DNA of 64,000 bases from Homarus americanus (taxonomy: Eukaryota; Arthropoda; Malacostraca; Decapoda; Nephropidae). The position numbers and the translations under genes were made by a program. The notes under the pieces are model-generated. The model did not search any database. It was given only the letters and a program-made list of their open reading frames with translations, and had not been told where the DNA came from. Position 1 is the stretch's first letter. Each line of letters opens with the position of its first letter. This document shows positions 12,012 to 24,280 of this stretch, piece after piece. The DNA is taken from positions 783,699 through 847,698 of the forward strand of contig NW_024738608.1 in the NCBI RefSeq assembly GCF_018991925.1. Reading direction: 5' to 3'.

Positions 12012-12376
12012 GTAAGTGTGCGTGTGTATGTACGTGTACATGTATATGTGTATGTATATACGTTTATGTATGTATATGTGTGTGTGTGTGTGTTTACATA
12101 TATGTATATGTACTGTCAATGAATATGATGCAACTCTTTGTGTACGAACCTCTGTCCTGCGTGGCAGTGAACAGTGACATTATCCATATGAACCTGACCT
12201 ATATACATTTATAGTTGTTAATGAATATGATGTATTTCTTTGTGTATGAACCTCTGTCCTGCGTGACAGTGAGAAGTGATACCACCCTCAGTGTCAAGAC
12301 CTGACTGAATTACTCAGAATAGGCAAACTGTACTACAAGCTCTGCCAACAAATTTGTTAAACTTAAAAAAAAAAAA
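12008..12376 (+). mobile_element. A-tailed dispersed repeat with internal microsatellite, copy A
   Basis: A block of TATG/TGTA microsatellite (about 12008-12110) is followed by two related modules containing CCTCTGTCCTGCGTG(G/A)CAG (about 12117-12178 and 12221-12278). A unique 3' segment ends in AAATTTGTTAAACTT and then a pure A run (12365-12376). The same order of parts recurs at 33742-34175, and the 3' half recurs at 60741-60881. The A tail and shared 3' end point to retroposition. No coding frame is visible, so it may be a non-autonomous element or the 3' end of a longer LINE. Confidence 0.75.
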
Positions 12377-12510
12377 TCTGTCTTTCACTCCTGCCCTCTC
12401 TCTCATTTTCATTCCCCCTCTCTCTATTTTTCTCTCCCCCTTCACTCCCCCTCTCTCACTCCCTTACTCCCACCCTCTCTCTCTCTCCCTGTTTCCCCCC
12501 GGAGCGTCTC
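12377..12510. repeat. C/T-rich tract
   Basis: Pyrimidine-rich with TCTCTCTC blocks, abutting the A tail of the preceding repeat. Confidence 0.8.
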
Positions 12511-13161
12511 TTTAGCCCTCATATCACCTTACCACTTCAGGAAGGAGCGACGCTGTTCTTTTATGCTTCGTGCACCCAGAGTCCGACACCTTAACTTTGG
12601 GAACGACTTTCCTTCGCAACACACGAGACAAATCCTTTCTATGTATTACTGTGTATGCCTTACTATGTATTAATATATATGACTATGTATTTTGGTCCTC
12701 TGCAATGGTGCTGTACTGTAACCATATTGAAATCTACAGTATGTGACTTTCTTGTAATATGTTACCTGTATGTAAATTATCTACATTCAATATTATTATG
12801 CATTTTGTGTTCTCTGTAATGTTTTTGTACTGTATCCATAATTAAATCCTTATATCTGTATGTACCTGTACTACACTCTATAACAAGGTAACTGTAACAC
12901 ACCTGTACATCGTTCCTATTAAATATTGGTTGGTGAAATGCCTAGACCTACAGTAGCAACAAACTGACCCAAGACTAATAGAACACCTGTACTAACTAGA
13001 TCAGGGAAGGTAAACTAAAGGTCATTAGACAGGTGCATATATCCACAGCAGGTTGGTTCCACTCGCTACAGGTTGCTGGGCTCAGGGATATTTGCCTCGT
13101 GGGAGCTGTAGAGGAGTGTTGAGTTCACCTTTATATTTTTACCTTTGTAGAGTAAAATTGT

Positions 13162-13164
<3 letters not shown>
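12511..13164. other. Unique AT-rich sequence
   Basis: Short similarities such as CTATGTATTA and TACTGTA repeat locally around 12640-12900. No gene recognised. Confidence 0.55.
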
Positions 13165-13215
<51 letters not shown>

Positions 13216-13440
13216 TATTTACCGATTTATCTATCTATTTCGACATCTACTTATTTCTGCCACCCTTCTTACCTCGCTCCTTCCCTCGCCTCCCCCCCAC
13301 CTCTTATTTCACCCCCCTTCTTACCTTACTCCCTCCCTCCCCCCACCTCTTATTTCACCCCCCTTCTTACCTCACTCCCTCCCCCCCCACCTCTTATTTC
13401 ACCCCCCTTTCTTCCTCCCCCACCTCTTCCCTTCGGGTGT
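13165..13440. repeat. (TC)n followed by a ~47-bp C/T-rich tandem repeat
   Basis: TC runs from 13165 to 13211. From about 13290 a unit containing CACCTCTTATTTCACCCCCC and CTTACCTCACTCCCTCC repeats about three times. Confidence 0.85.
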
Positions 13441-13494
13441 TGGCTACAACGGGGCTTCACAACAAGAATAATAACAACAAAACAATTACAATAC

Positions 13495-13640
13495 AGCCAA
13501 CACCACCGTCACCACCACTATCACCACCACCCCCACTACTAACACCATTATCACCACCACTACTACCACCACTTCTATCATCACCACTGCCACTACTACC
13601 ACCACCACAACTACTACCACCCCCACAACTAGCACCACTG
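13495..13640. repeat. ACC/ACT trinucleotide tract
   Basis: Imperfect CACCACTAC units. The minus-strand frame across it encodes Gly/Ser repeats and is not a gene. Confidence 0.85.
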
Positions 13641-13784
13641 TAAAAGCTCTTGTTGTGAACGGTGGTGTGAAACGTGTCTCTGTCGTGCTGACTCATACAG
13701 CTGTTGATAAATGTATTAATGAAATCCCAGAATTACATCATTTTTCTCTCTGGTCAACTATGGGGATACCTTTTTTTCCGGGGT

Positions 13785-14035
13785 AGGAGGAGGGGGAGAG
13801 GAGGTGGGTGAGGTGAGGTGGAGAAAAGGGGGTGGGTGGAGGTGGAGGAGGAGGGGATGGAGGGGTGGATGGGGGAAAGGGTGGCGGGGAAAAAGGGTGG
13901 AGGGGGTAGGGGTGGTAGGGGGAAGGGTGGAGGGAAGGGGCGAGGGGCGGATGGGGAAGGGGTGAGGGGTGGAGGGGGAAGGGGTGGAGGGGGAAGGGGT
14001 GGAGGGGCGGAGGGCGAAGAGGGATGGAAGAGGTT
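13785..14035. repeat. G-rich tract with GGAGGGGGAAGGGGT units
   Basis: Strong G bias on the plus strand. Several near-identical 15-bp units lie around 13960-14010. G-quadruplex potential is high. Confidence 0.85.
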
Positions 14036-14577
14036 TTTTTTATTATTGTTGATTTTTTTGGTCATTCTCGTTGTAACCAAATTTTTCGGTAGTTTTATTT
14101 TCCACATTATTTGTTTTGGTGATTGAAATATTTGCCAGTCTCGTTAATTCATGTTTTTTTTTAATTATTATTATTATTTTTGTCAGTGTAATTTGATTTT
14201 GGTATTAGGTTTATTAATTAATTAAATAATTAGTGGCATTGCGTTGAAAAAACATCAATGTTCTTAATTCTGGTTATGTAATATTTTGTGTCGTATTTTT
14301 TTTTAACTTTACTTTTAACTTTAAACAAATTACTTTAGTTTAATAGTTTATTCTCGTAGTCTTTAAAACCATCCTAATTTATTTTACCTGTAGAGATACA
14401 CATTAGTATTATCACTTATTCTATTCCTGTCCTTCAATACAATGCATCCAGGTGAGTTCAGCCTTAATTACCTTCAACAACAGTCTTGCACAGGTATCAA
14501 TATTTTTACACTGATCTTTTAACACAGTAGTAACATATGGTCTAATAAGCATATGGAGAGAGAAGAGCAGTACAGAA
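14036..14577. other. AT-rich unique sequence
   Basis: T-rich with ATT repeats near 14165. Nothing recognised. Confidence 0.55.
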
Positions 14578-14582
14578 GCGCG

Positions 14583-14649
<67 letters not shown>
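14578..14649. repeat. (GC)n(AC)n alternating purine-pyrimidine run
   Basis: About six GC units flow into about 30 AC units with strict alternation throughout. This is a classic Z-DNA-forming composition. Confidence 0.95.
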
Positions 14650-14651
<2 letters not shown>

Positions 14652-15074
14652 ATCTTTAAAGTTCCAGTCTCCCACGCAGAATTATGAAGTATAAAATCCC
14701 AACCGTCTTGGATAAAAAAAAATATGTAAAATAAAATACAAAATAAAATAAAATAAACAAATTCCATCGTAAACACTGACTTCATAATAGTCTTCATCAC
14801 ACGTTCACCCTCAGCTCCCACACAGCGTTCAGCATCTTCAACCAACACTTTCTTTCCTCCCACACGTTGTCAATCGTCGCTGCCTCTAATTGCCTCCTCA
14901 GATGTGTTTCCTTGTGTTGCTCCACCCCCCAATCACAACACTTCAAGATCTTCACAACACACCTACACCCACCACTAACACCTATCCACACCACACCTAC
15001 ACCTACCACTAACACCTATCCACACCACACCACACCTACCACCTATGACCACCACCTTTATCCACAAACAAATA
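14650..15074. other. Unique sequence, then an ACC/CTAACAC-rich patch
   Basis: 14955-15045 repeats CACACCTACACC and CCACTAACACCTATCC. The remainder has no recognised feature. Confidence 0.55.
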
Positions 15075-15323
15075 CGTATTAAGTTGTTCAGTGGTAAAGA
15101 TCCCGACTCCCATGGTAAGGGTTAAGGGTTCGATTCCCGCTGGTGAGGCTTTTGTGCTTATATGTGAATGGAACCTGGGCCAAAATCCTGAATGACCTTG
15201 GTAACAAATTCTCGGAGATCCTGAGAGAGACTCCACACATACCAACTATTTTTACCAATATAAGGAGGAACAAGTCTTCTGGGGTCAACTGTAATACCGG
15301 ATAATATTAGCAAGGAAAGATAT
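15075..15323 (+). mobile_element. tRNA-headed SINE candidate
   Basis: GTTCAGTGGTAAAGA resembles the RNA polymerase III A box (15087-15101). GGTTCGATTCC (15127-15137) is an exact B box, about 35 bp downstream of it. The sequence does not fold into a full tRNA, so I call it a SINE head. The body continues for about 180 bp. A 9-bp string, AAACAAATA, lies at both 15066-15074 and 15324-15332 and could be a target duplication, but it is A-rich and may be chance. Confidence 0.6.
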
Positions 15324-15332
15324 AAACAAATA

Positions 15333-16060
15333 AAGAGATTAAATACAAAAAAAGTAAGATACAGTAAAAAGAGATTAAATACAAAATAAGGAATATGCAA
15401 AAAAATATAAGAATAAATACAAGAATAAGAGAATAATTAACAAAAATAAGAATGAATAGAACAATAAGAGATTAAAAAAATATTAGAGAAATAATAAAAA
15501 AAAACATATAAAAGACAGAATAGTGAAGACGTAGCAAAGATAATGTTGGAGAAATAAGGAGGATTAAGGAAGACAGACAATGGGATAAAGGAAGGAAGAA
15601 AGAAAATAAGGAAAGAAATATATAGAGAGAAGAGCGGATTAAGAATGAGTGACAAGGGAGTAGAAAGGGAAGATGGAATAAAATGAGGCAAAGGTATAGA
15701 AGAGAGAATGAAGATAATACAGAGGAGAAAGAAGGAAATTAAGGAAGGAAGAAAGGAAGGAAGGAAGGAAGGGAGAACGCAAAGGTAGTGAGGGAAGTAA
15801 AGAAGAAAAGAGAACAAAATAAGGGATAGAAGAACGATGGGAGGGTAGAAGAGAAAAAAGAAAAATTAAGAAGAAAAGAGCGACGAAGAGAAGAGAAGGA
15901 AGGGACAAATCAACGAAAAAAGGGAAGAAGAAAGAAAAAAGAATGAAAGAAGAAAAGAGAAATGAAAAGAAGAAAGTAAAGTATTAAAAGAGAAAAGGAA
16001 TAAATAGAATGAAATGAAAGAAGGGAGAGAAAAGGGACAAGTATTTCAGTAGGATTTAGA
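15333..16060. repeat. A/G-rich tract, ~0.7 kb
   Basis: Nearly uninterrupted purine bias on the plus strand (GAAGAAAGAAAA, GGAAGGAAGG). Open frames on the opposite strand are low-complexity Leu/Phe/Ser translations. The composition could support triplex (H-DNA) structure. Confidence 0.8.
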
Positions 16061-16929
16061 GCTTGCCAAAATTCCACAAATTAACATGGAGTCATCTGGG
16101 AAATATACCTGAGGTCGGCCAGCTGGTTCATTAGTTGGGGATTTGAGGATTATTCAACTTTTGATTGAAATTCATGAGACTTATATGAGAGGGGGGAAGA
16201 CGCCAGGGCATGTGGGAGGGTATAAGCTGGGAGGGGGTAAGTGGTATTAGTGTGGGTGTGGGTGTGTGTGCGTGTGTGTGTGCGTGTGCGTGTGTGTGGT
16301 TTAGTGTAATGTATGAGGATGAATGTATGAAGAAGAGTTAAAATTAAATGTGAGAGTAACGGGGACACATCTTGATAACCCGGCACCATCAGCTAAGATA
16401 ATTAACTGTCATATTGAGACAGTTAACTAATGAGTAATTTTGTTGTTTAAGATCTGTCTGTCCCTAACAACCTACCTGAATGCCCCTTCAACCAACTGCC
16501 CCCACCCAACCACCCACCTTCCCCGTCAAGCCCACCCACCCATCACCCTAATACACCAACCAAATACACCGCCACCAAGCTACCACCCCAGACAGCTGAG
16601 CGTGGCGGCCGGGAAAGCTCCTGAAATAGACTAATGTCCTCTGGCGGATGACAAATCTCTCGCAGGATCCACTTCGCCGCGACTTTAGGAATTATTGGAA
16701 TTTTGGGGAATGAATAATGTTGCCAGATCTTGAAATTTTGAGAATGACTAATGGTGGCAAATTTTGACCCATTAGCTGCTAATGGTGGCGGAGCGGAGTG
16801 AACAGCTTGTTAGCTTGTTTGTGAGCGAAGGAGGAGGAAGAGGAGGAAGAGGGTTGGTGGTGGTGTTCATTGTTGGATTGGTGGTAATGGTTGTGAAGAG
16901 AGTAAGGGTTGGTATTGGTTATAATGCTA
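16061..16929. other. Unique sequence with GT patch
   Basis: GT/CGTG repeats occupy about 16246-16298. 16690-16770 contains two related segments ending in ATTTTG with AATGACTAATG or AATGAATAATG. No gene recognised. Confidence 0.5.
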
Positions 16930-17560
16930 GTATTGGTGGTGGTGGTGGTGGTGGTGGTGGTGGTGGTGATGATGATGATGATGATGATGATGATGGTGGT
17001 GGTGATGATGGTGGTGGTGGTGGTGATGATGGTGGTGATGATAATGGTGGTGGTGGTGGTGGTGGTGGTGATGATGGTGGTGGTGATGATGGTGGTGGTG
17101 GTGAGGTGGTGATGATAAGTGGTGGTGGTGGTGGTGGTGGTGGTGATGGTGGTGGTGATGATGTGGTGGTGGTGGTGATGGTGGTGGTGGTGATGGTGGT
17201 GTGATGATGATGATGAGTGGTGGTGATGATGGTTTTGGTGGTGATGATGGTGGTGGTGATGGGGTGGTGGTGGTGGTGGTGGTGGTGGTGATGATGGTGG
17301 TGGTGTGGTGGTGATGATGGTGGTGATGATGATGATGGTGGTGGTGGTGGTGGTGATGGTGGTGGTGGTGGTGGTGGTGGTGGTGTGATGGTGGTGATGA
17401 TGGTGGTGGTGGGTGTGATGATGGTGGTGGTGATGATAATGGTGGTGGTGGTGGTGGTGGTGGTGTGTGGTGGTGGTGATGATGGTGTGGTGGTGATGGT
17501 GGTGGTGGTGGATGATGGTGGTGATGATGGTGGTGGTGATGATGGTTTTGGTGGTGATGA

Positions 17561-17592
<32 letters not shown>

Positions 17593-17722
17593 TGGTGGTG
17601 ATGGTGGTGATGATGGTGGTGGTGTGATGATGGTGGTGGTGGTGATGATGGTGGTGGTGGTGGTGGTGATGGTGGTGGTGATGGTGATGGTGGTGATGGT
17701 GATGATGGTGGTGGTGATAACA
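16930..17722. repeat. TGG/TGA trinucleotide array, ~0.8 kb
   Basis: Imperfect (GGT)n and (GAT)n blocks alternate throughout. The longest minus-strand frame (16927-17862, 311 codons) is entirely His/Pro/Thr/Ser runs from this array and is not a gene. Confidence 0.93.
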
Positions 17723-18253
17723 GGTGGTATTAGTAGAGATGAAAAGATGGTATAAGTGGTGATGGTTTTTGTGATGACCGTAGCGTTGTTGTTAGTGGTG
17801 AAGTTAGGAAGGATAGCTGTAGTGATGACGAATGGACCCCCCCTCCCCACACAAGCACACAAAAATACACCACAACAATGTATTTACAACAAAGACATTT
17901 ATCACTGAAACAAACGCACAACAAATACTTCTGTCACCCGGAACTAGTATATATCCACACTGACTATGAGGAACTGTGGTATATCAAAGTATAAATTAAT
18001 TAAAACCTGCTCATGTTATTGGTCACGAGATAGTCAATAAAATGAGATTAGGTGACGAATCTTAGAAAAAACTACTCCTATATTACGTGACGTCAGTGAT
18101 ATATAACAGTATACATTTTGGCTATATTATTCACAATTGTTCATGAGATCTCTTTCCAGGGCTCTAGTCTACTGTGTGGTTAAATTAATACGAGTGGGAC
18201 ACCTCCTCACCACCTCCTTACATTCATGTCACATCAAAACAGAAAAAAAACTC
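17723..18253. other. AT-rich unique sequence
   Basis: Contains one TGACGTCA (near 18087). Nothing else recognised. Confidence 0.5.
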
Positions 18254-18320
18254 GATCACCTGAAGCTTACTCCCCAGCTTATTTCACCTGAAGATTAACC
18301 ACCCTAACGCTAACTGACTG
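18254..18320 (+). mobile_element. Palindromic TTAGG-bearing element, left half
   Basis: Starts GATCACCTGAAG, contains CAGCTTATTTCACCTGAAG and then AACCACCCTAACGCTAAC. This equals one arm of the complete copy at 24281-24500 and of the copy at 28528-28770. It ends in a CA microsatellite (18321-18339), so the right arm is missing. Confidence 0.6.
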
Positions 18321-18339
18321 ACACACACACACACACACA

Positions 18340-18519
18340 AATACCTTGAAGATTAATGAATATATAGACGGTAACGGAAGAGAATCCCCAAAAACCTACC
18401 TTATATTTTTTACACATAAATACAGATGGTTACCGAGACCACCTGAGGCAGTACGAGGTCAAAATATATACTTGAAAAATATATCTCATGTGGATTTAAA
18501 AAGAAATATATTGTGTGAA
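18340..18519. other. Unique AT-rich sequence
   Basis: No recognised feature. Confidence 0.5.
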
Positions 18520-18655
18520 TGTGAGTATGTGTGTTTGTCTATGTGTATGTGTGTATGAGCATGTGTGTTTGTCTGTATGTGTGTATGAGCATGTGTGTAT
18601 GAGCATGTGTGTATGAGCATGTGTGTATGAGCATGTGTGTTTGTCTGTGTATGGT
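18520..18655. repeat. GT-rich minisatellite with GAGCATGTGTGTAT units
   Basis: 14-bp units repeat four or five times, mixed with TGTGTTTGTCTG variants. Confidence 0.85.
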
Positions 18656-19379
18656 CGTGAAGTTATATCTAGACTAATCAACCTGACCCAAATTTTTGGA
18701 TGTTCTTTCAAAATAGAGGTTTGTGAGGTTTGGGAAGTTTGAGGAGGCCAGGTCGCACTATCCTAATCAGAGGCCAGTGTGTTCGTATTCTCCTTGAGGC
18801 GCCGCTCAGGGTGATACAATACATAAAGCTGGGATTGAAGAAGACTGGAGACTTTTCTTAGGACGGGGGCATCCTTTTTCGTGTGTGTGTGTGTGTGTGT
18901 GTGTGTAGAGTAACTGTACACCAAACCGAAACGAAAAACCAACTGGGGTCAAGATTACACAACACAACGGTATAAAAAAAATAATCAAATTACACCACCT
19001 TTTCCCGTCCACCTGCCCAGAATACGACAGTGGAAATGAAAAACGACTTAGCCGGTGTTGTGGTGGTGGAAAAACTGACCTTAAAAGTTCGGTGTTCTCT
19101 TAGGTCAAAGTAACCCTGGGCCTTGTAATCCTAAGTTCTAATCTTAACAAGGAAGGGGGGGGCAGAGAGAGCCGCAGCTGCACAAAAGCCCTTGGTTGGA
19201 GGTCAGGTCACGAACCATGGCCTTCGATATTTGACCCTAACGACCCTAAAACATGACCTCAAATGACCCTCGGGTAATAAATGACGTTGTTGCCTGACTG
19301 GCTGGCCCGCAGGTCTAAACAGCGTCGTTAGGTGGTGTGGCTCTCATTCGGTCGTGGTATACTATGTGGCTGTCCCAGG
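18656..19379. other. Unique sequence with GT run
   Basis: (GT)n at about 18881-18906. Around 19100-19215 several GGTCA strings occur (AGGTCAAAG, AGGTCAGGTCACG), but without clean direct-repeat spacing. No gene recognised. Confidence 0.5.
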
Positions 19380-19860
19380 CGAGGTGTGGTGCGGGATGGT
19401 GTGGCGTGTGTGGCTTGGCTGTAGTGTGGAATCGTGTGTATGGTGTGCTGTGGCGTGGCTGTGGAGTGAGGTGGTACGATATGATGTGGCTTGGCTATGG
19501 TGTGGTGATGGTGAAGAGTGGATGTGGTATTGGTATAGCGAGGTGTGAAATAGCTGTAGTATGGGGTGGCGATGTGTGGTGTGGTGTGGTGAGATATGGT
19601 GAGGTGTGGCGATGTATGGTGTGGTGTGGCGAGGTGTGGTGTGGTGAGGTATGGTATGGTGTGGTGAGGTATGGTGTGGTGAGGTATGGTATGGTGTGGT
19701 GAGGTATGGTGTGGCGATGTATGGTGTGGTGAGGTATGGTGTGGCGATGTATGGTGTGGTGAGGTATGGTGTGGCGATGTATGGTGTGGTGAGGTATGGT
19801 GTGATGTATGGTGTAACTAGGTATGGTGTGGTGTGGCGAGGTATATGGTGTGGTGTCATA
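19380..19860. repeat. 15-bp / 30-bp G/T-rich minisatellite
   Basis: Basic unit GGTGTGGTGAGGTAT. From about 19700 it alternates with GGTGTGGCGATGTAT, giving a 30-bp higher-order unit. The earlier part (19380-19540) is a diverged version. Long frames on both strands are array translations. Confidence 0.9.
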
Positions 19861-20000
19861 TGTTTTGTCGTGGTTAATGTTCATGACGTGATATGGTGAG
19901 TGATCCACACGTTAATATACAACAGCTGGTGGAAAAAAAATGTGTCTACATCATTTATATACACAGAAGCATACGTGTGCCCGTAAACTGACATTATACA

Positions 20001-20032
<32 letters not shown>

Positions 20033-20130
20033 CGTGAGAGCAGAAGCGATATGAATATCAGTGTAGGTGAGAAAACGGATTGAATAACAATCGATGTGCG
20101 TGAGAAAGAGATTATGTCTACGTTCTGCAG
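19861..20130. other. Short unique stretch with (AC)n
   Basis: AC repeats at about 20001-20028. Confidence 0.6.

Positions 20131-20186
<56 letters not shown>
20131..20186. repeat. (TC)n microsatellite
   Basis: About 28 uninterrupted TC units. Confidence 0.95.
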
Positions 20187-20189
<3 letters not shown>

Positions 20190-22015
20190 TTACAGAATGT
20201 TGGGAACTTAGGATCACACATGTTGGGGAAGTGTTGCCTGGATGACTACAGATACTGTGAAGTGTTGAGGAAGTGACAATTATTGGACAGCATCAGACAG
20301 AAGTAACAGGTGGGTGGCTGAGTGAGGACGACCAGCTGACACAACCTTAAGATTAAAAGTAAAATATGAGCTCTGGTTTACGGATGAATATTACAAGATT
20401 GTTTATTATCTAAATCACACACACACACAGAGTGATCAGTTTACCTGTAAAATTAACGCTTGAAGATCACATAAAGCAGATAAAGTGACCCAGACGAAAG
20501 GTTGTCTCCAGCGACCTCTCATCATCCACCTGGATACCAAAAACCTTCAGAATCTTGTACTGGTTCCTGTTCCCAGCGTAATATAACAGCCTCGCCAGAT
20601 AAATGACAAACAACGCCACCGAAAATTTTCACAGGAGAACGACGAAATTGATATCTAGGGAGTGAAAATACCTGAGTGAAGTTGACTGTCTGAGGAAGCT
20701 GAAGATCCTATCACAGGTGTACTACAGGATACATGAAGGATAGGACCGATATTATTGTCAGGTATAGTGCTAAAAAAAGGTGGTGGGGCAGAGAACAGAG
20801 TAAGGATGGTCATCTTGAGGCGAGCGTTTTAACAACATGTATTATCGGCGTCTTAATCTTCCACACTAGCTCCGGACCTCCCGGAAGGTGAGCGGGTGTG
20901 TAGTATGACAGTCCTGGTCACTACCAGGATAATGATATTTCTCGAAGATTTAGTGTTTGTTTCAACACTGAACTATTGTGTCATTTACCAAGGACATGTG
21001 TAGCGGCGCCAGAGTCCCTGTGTGAACCTTCCTGGTGTACTGTATGATGATCATCAACTACACAAATTTACTCCTATGTTTTACTTTTAAAGCCTTATTG
21101 GTATTTTCCCTTATAAGAATCATCTATGTGTTTATAATCTATATTGAGTTTATATTCTATTTATATTTATATTTATTATTACCAAGTGAAAGTACGTCTA
21201 GGAATCTTTTCCACCAATCAGCTTCATCGTTACAAGACTGCTACGGATTCAATCATAAGTATAGTCGACTGTCACTTGTACGTAAGCGTCACCACAGGGG
21301 GTAAAGGAACCCTGTGGCAACTGTACAGAGACCGCGTAGTGTGAAGGAAGTGAAGAACCTTCTTCAAGAACGAAAACAATTTATTCCTCCCACAAGATAA
21401 TTACCGAAATAACTAAACAAAATAAAAATAAAATAAACCATAAAAAACATGAAAATAAAAAAAAGGCTGCAAATACTTTTGACAGACATAAATTCAGAAT
21501 AAAAAGCTGTATCTATATGTAAATATATATATGCATTTTAAACAGCGCCTAGATATTTCAACACAAGTTCAGACTACATACGGTATAAACCAAAGGGACG
21601 TATTTGCTACAGAAAATATATCACCCAGATATATAGAACGAAATTTCGGCATTTTTGAAATTAATATCGTATTTTTCACACTCTTCATTTTCTATATAAA
21701 CAAGTGACCCCGAGTACTGTTTGTGTATAGTATATACACCAGAATTTGTAGTGTTATTGTTGAATTTATAAAAATGTACATACAATGAATAAACAGCATT
21801 TTCCTTTTAACACATTGGTGAAGTTTTATTATATTTTTTCGCGTTTTTTCCTGCTATGAATATTACTGAATGTGAGGCAGCAGCTTCATCGGGGAATCAG
21901 CAATTCATCGTGTAGCTTTTCGTCAGTCAACTAAATACTGAGAACTTTGTTTTAGGGAAAATAATTTAGTTTGGTAAGTAAGCACGCACACACGCACACA
22001 CACACACACACGTAC
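20187..22015. other. Unique sequence, no recognised gene
   Basis: A small perfect hairpin (CCACAGGG ... CCCTGTGG) lies near 21293-21317. CA repeats occur at about 21984-22010. The 89-codon plus-strand frame at 21035-21304 is hydrophobic and unrecognised. Confidence 0.5.
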
Positions 22016-22085
22016 GGTTAGGGTAGGTTAGGTTAGGTTAGGGTATTTAATCATCAGGTGAAATAAGCCTTTATTCACATGATCC
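22016..22085 (+). mobile_element. Palindromic TTAGG-bearing element, right half
   Basis: GGTTA repeats (about five, near-perfect) pass into TTTAATCATCAGGTGAAATAA and end near GATCC. These are the right-arm landmarks of the copies at 24281 and 28528. The left side is a CA microsatellite. Confidence 0.55.
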
Positions 22086-22169
22086 AAAACCAACACCATG
22101 GTGGCAGGTAACTCAGGCTTACCAATCATCCTCCACATCAATTATTTATCCCAAAACATAAAACAAAAA

Positions 22170-22252
22170 CGCATGCATGCATGCATGCGTACGCACGCAC
22201 GCACGCACGCACACACGCACACACACACGCGCACACACACACACACACACAT
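22170..22252. repeat. (GCAT)n(GCAC)n(AC)n compound microsatellite
   Basis: GCAT units grade into GCAC and then AC units. Confidence 0.93.
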
Positions 22253-22511
22253 ACATATACTCACGTTCTGGCACAATAACTCCACATATTAGTTGATGAA
22301 AGTTTACTTACGGAATATATTTTACAAACCAGTAAATCTTACCTGTCTGCTGTATTAAATCAAGAGAGGTTCACAGAATAATGTACTTGTCAGAAAGGGT
22401 ATTGCATAATGGAGGATTTACCCCGAACTGAGGGACTTAAAGATCTTTTAGCATTTTTTTTAGTGAAGATGAAGTGTGCTGGTAGATGTTTAGGTTACTG
22501 CAGCCAAAGTC

Positions 22512-22640
<129 letters not shown>

Positions 22641-24107
22641 TGTATTTTTATCTGCTTCCATCAGAAAACATTATGATTTTGTTTATAAGAAGAAATATTT
22701 TTATAGTTTGTATATAATGATCTTAATATAATATCTATGACGAGGAATATTTTAATTATTTATATATATAAATTTTAATATAATGTTTATGTTTGGTTTA
22801 TCTCATACGAAGATTGTAATGGAAGATACCGAGTTCCATCTAATTAATAAAAAAATACAACAAAAAGGGTTTATTTTTTAGTTCACCAATTTATCTGTAG
22901 TTCAATGATAAAAGTTATTTACACAGGGATTTCTTACAATGCTCTTCTCACACGTATATCCACTGTGAGTTATACTGTAAGCTCTCCTGATCTAGTCATT
23001 AAAAACTGTATATACTGTAAAAACTTTATTATTAAAATGATTTACACTTGGATTTATTTCCTTTTAGTATTATTATCTGTCACTTTGTTGTTACATAAGA
23101 AAAACATTGAAAATATAATAATTACAAAAAGAAAAACGACTTAAAAGATTTTCAGGTAAACATAATCACAAAGAAAAGTATATAGACCCGTTACCCTTAA
23201 ATTAAAACACATTTATACCTCGTCATTGTGATCTGGTCTGTTGTCTGTTTTCCCTGCAACAAGAAAAGAAACAAACTAACACATACATAAAAAAGACGCA
23301 TTGCTCCGAGTTCATTTGTTTCTACACCAAGACGGGTGTTATGGTGAGGTACAGGCACTACTTTAAACACTGTACCAGGGATAGATTACGGAAAATCAAT
23401 GAGGTTACAGACAGCAGATGACCTTAAGCCACAACAAAGTCACAATTTAACCTGATGACCAATAAAGGTAAGAATTTCATTTTACCTTTGTTATATTATT
23501 TTAGTTACCTCACTATGTCACAGTTTAAACTTCTCTTAAAAAAGGGTAAATATACGCGTGGTGGACCTCTGCCTGTTTTATGCTGAATTCCAGAGACGCT
23601 TGAGAATTCTGCACCACGCATGAGAAATTTAACCCCCAGAAGAACCAGAATTTTTAACTTAGCCAAAACTCTGAACAGTGTAACAAAGTCGGAGAGAAAA
23701 AATAAAATACTGATGATAAAAAAAAATCAATTGAAAATAGACAGAGTTAATATAAAATAGACACAAGAGATAATAAAAATAATCACAATAATATAATCAG
23801 ATATAAACCTACTATGGTGTTAATGATGGAGGTGTAATTATAACAGGGGATTAAATACACAGTACTTGATAAGAACTGTATAAGCCTGAGGTAGTGAGCT
23901 AAATTGGTGTCTCTGAGTAGAAGCTTATTTATGTGTTGAGTTTGCTGGAGTCTGGTCTGTAGTAGTGATGAAATATTCTGTCTGTCTGTGACTGTCTGCC
24001 TGTCTCTGTTTGCGTCGTTCCTGTATCTGTCTCTCTATATCTGTCTGTTCCTTCATCTTACTCCTCTCCAACTTGTGTGTAGAATAGATCAATGAAGACA
24101 AAAACCT

Positions 24108-24109
<2 letters not shown>
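22641..24109. other. AT-rich unique sequence
   Basis: No gene recognised. Frames are short and AT-driven. Confidence 0.55.

Positions 24110-24151
<42 letters not shown>
24110..24151. repeat. (AG)n microsatellite
   Basis: About 21 AG units. Confidence 0.95.
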
Positions 24152-24155
<4 letters not shown>

Positions 24156-24280
24156 GTATAGGAGGAAAGATGAAAATAGAGAAGTCTAGAAAACAACAGA
24201 AAAGAGTTAACACCAAACACACCTAATATTCTGTACCTGTAATTAGCCAAGCCTCATTAAATAATACAAGACAATGGAAG

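Noticed and set aside
15083..15151. Functional tRNA gene
   Set aside because: A and B boxes are present, but the anticodon and acceptor stems do not pair.
16927..17862. 311-codon His/Pro/Thr open frame
   Set aside because: Translation of the TGG/TGA array.
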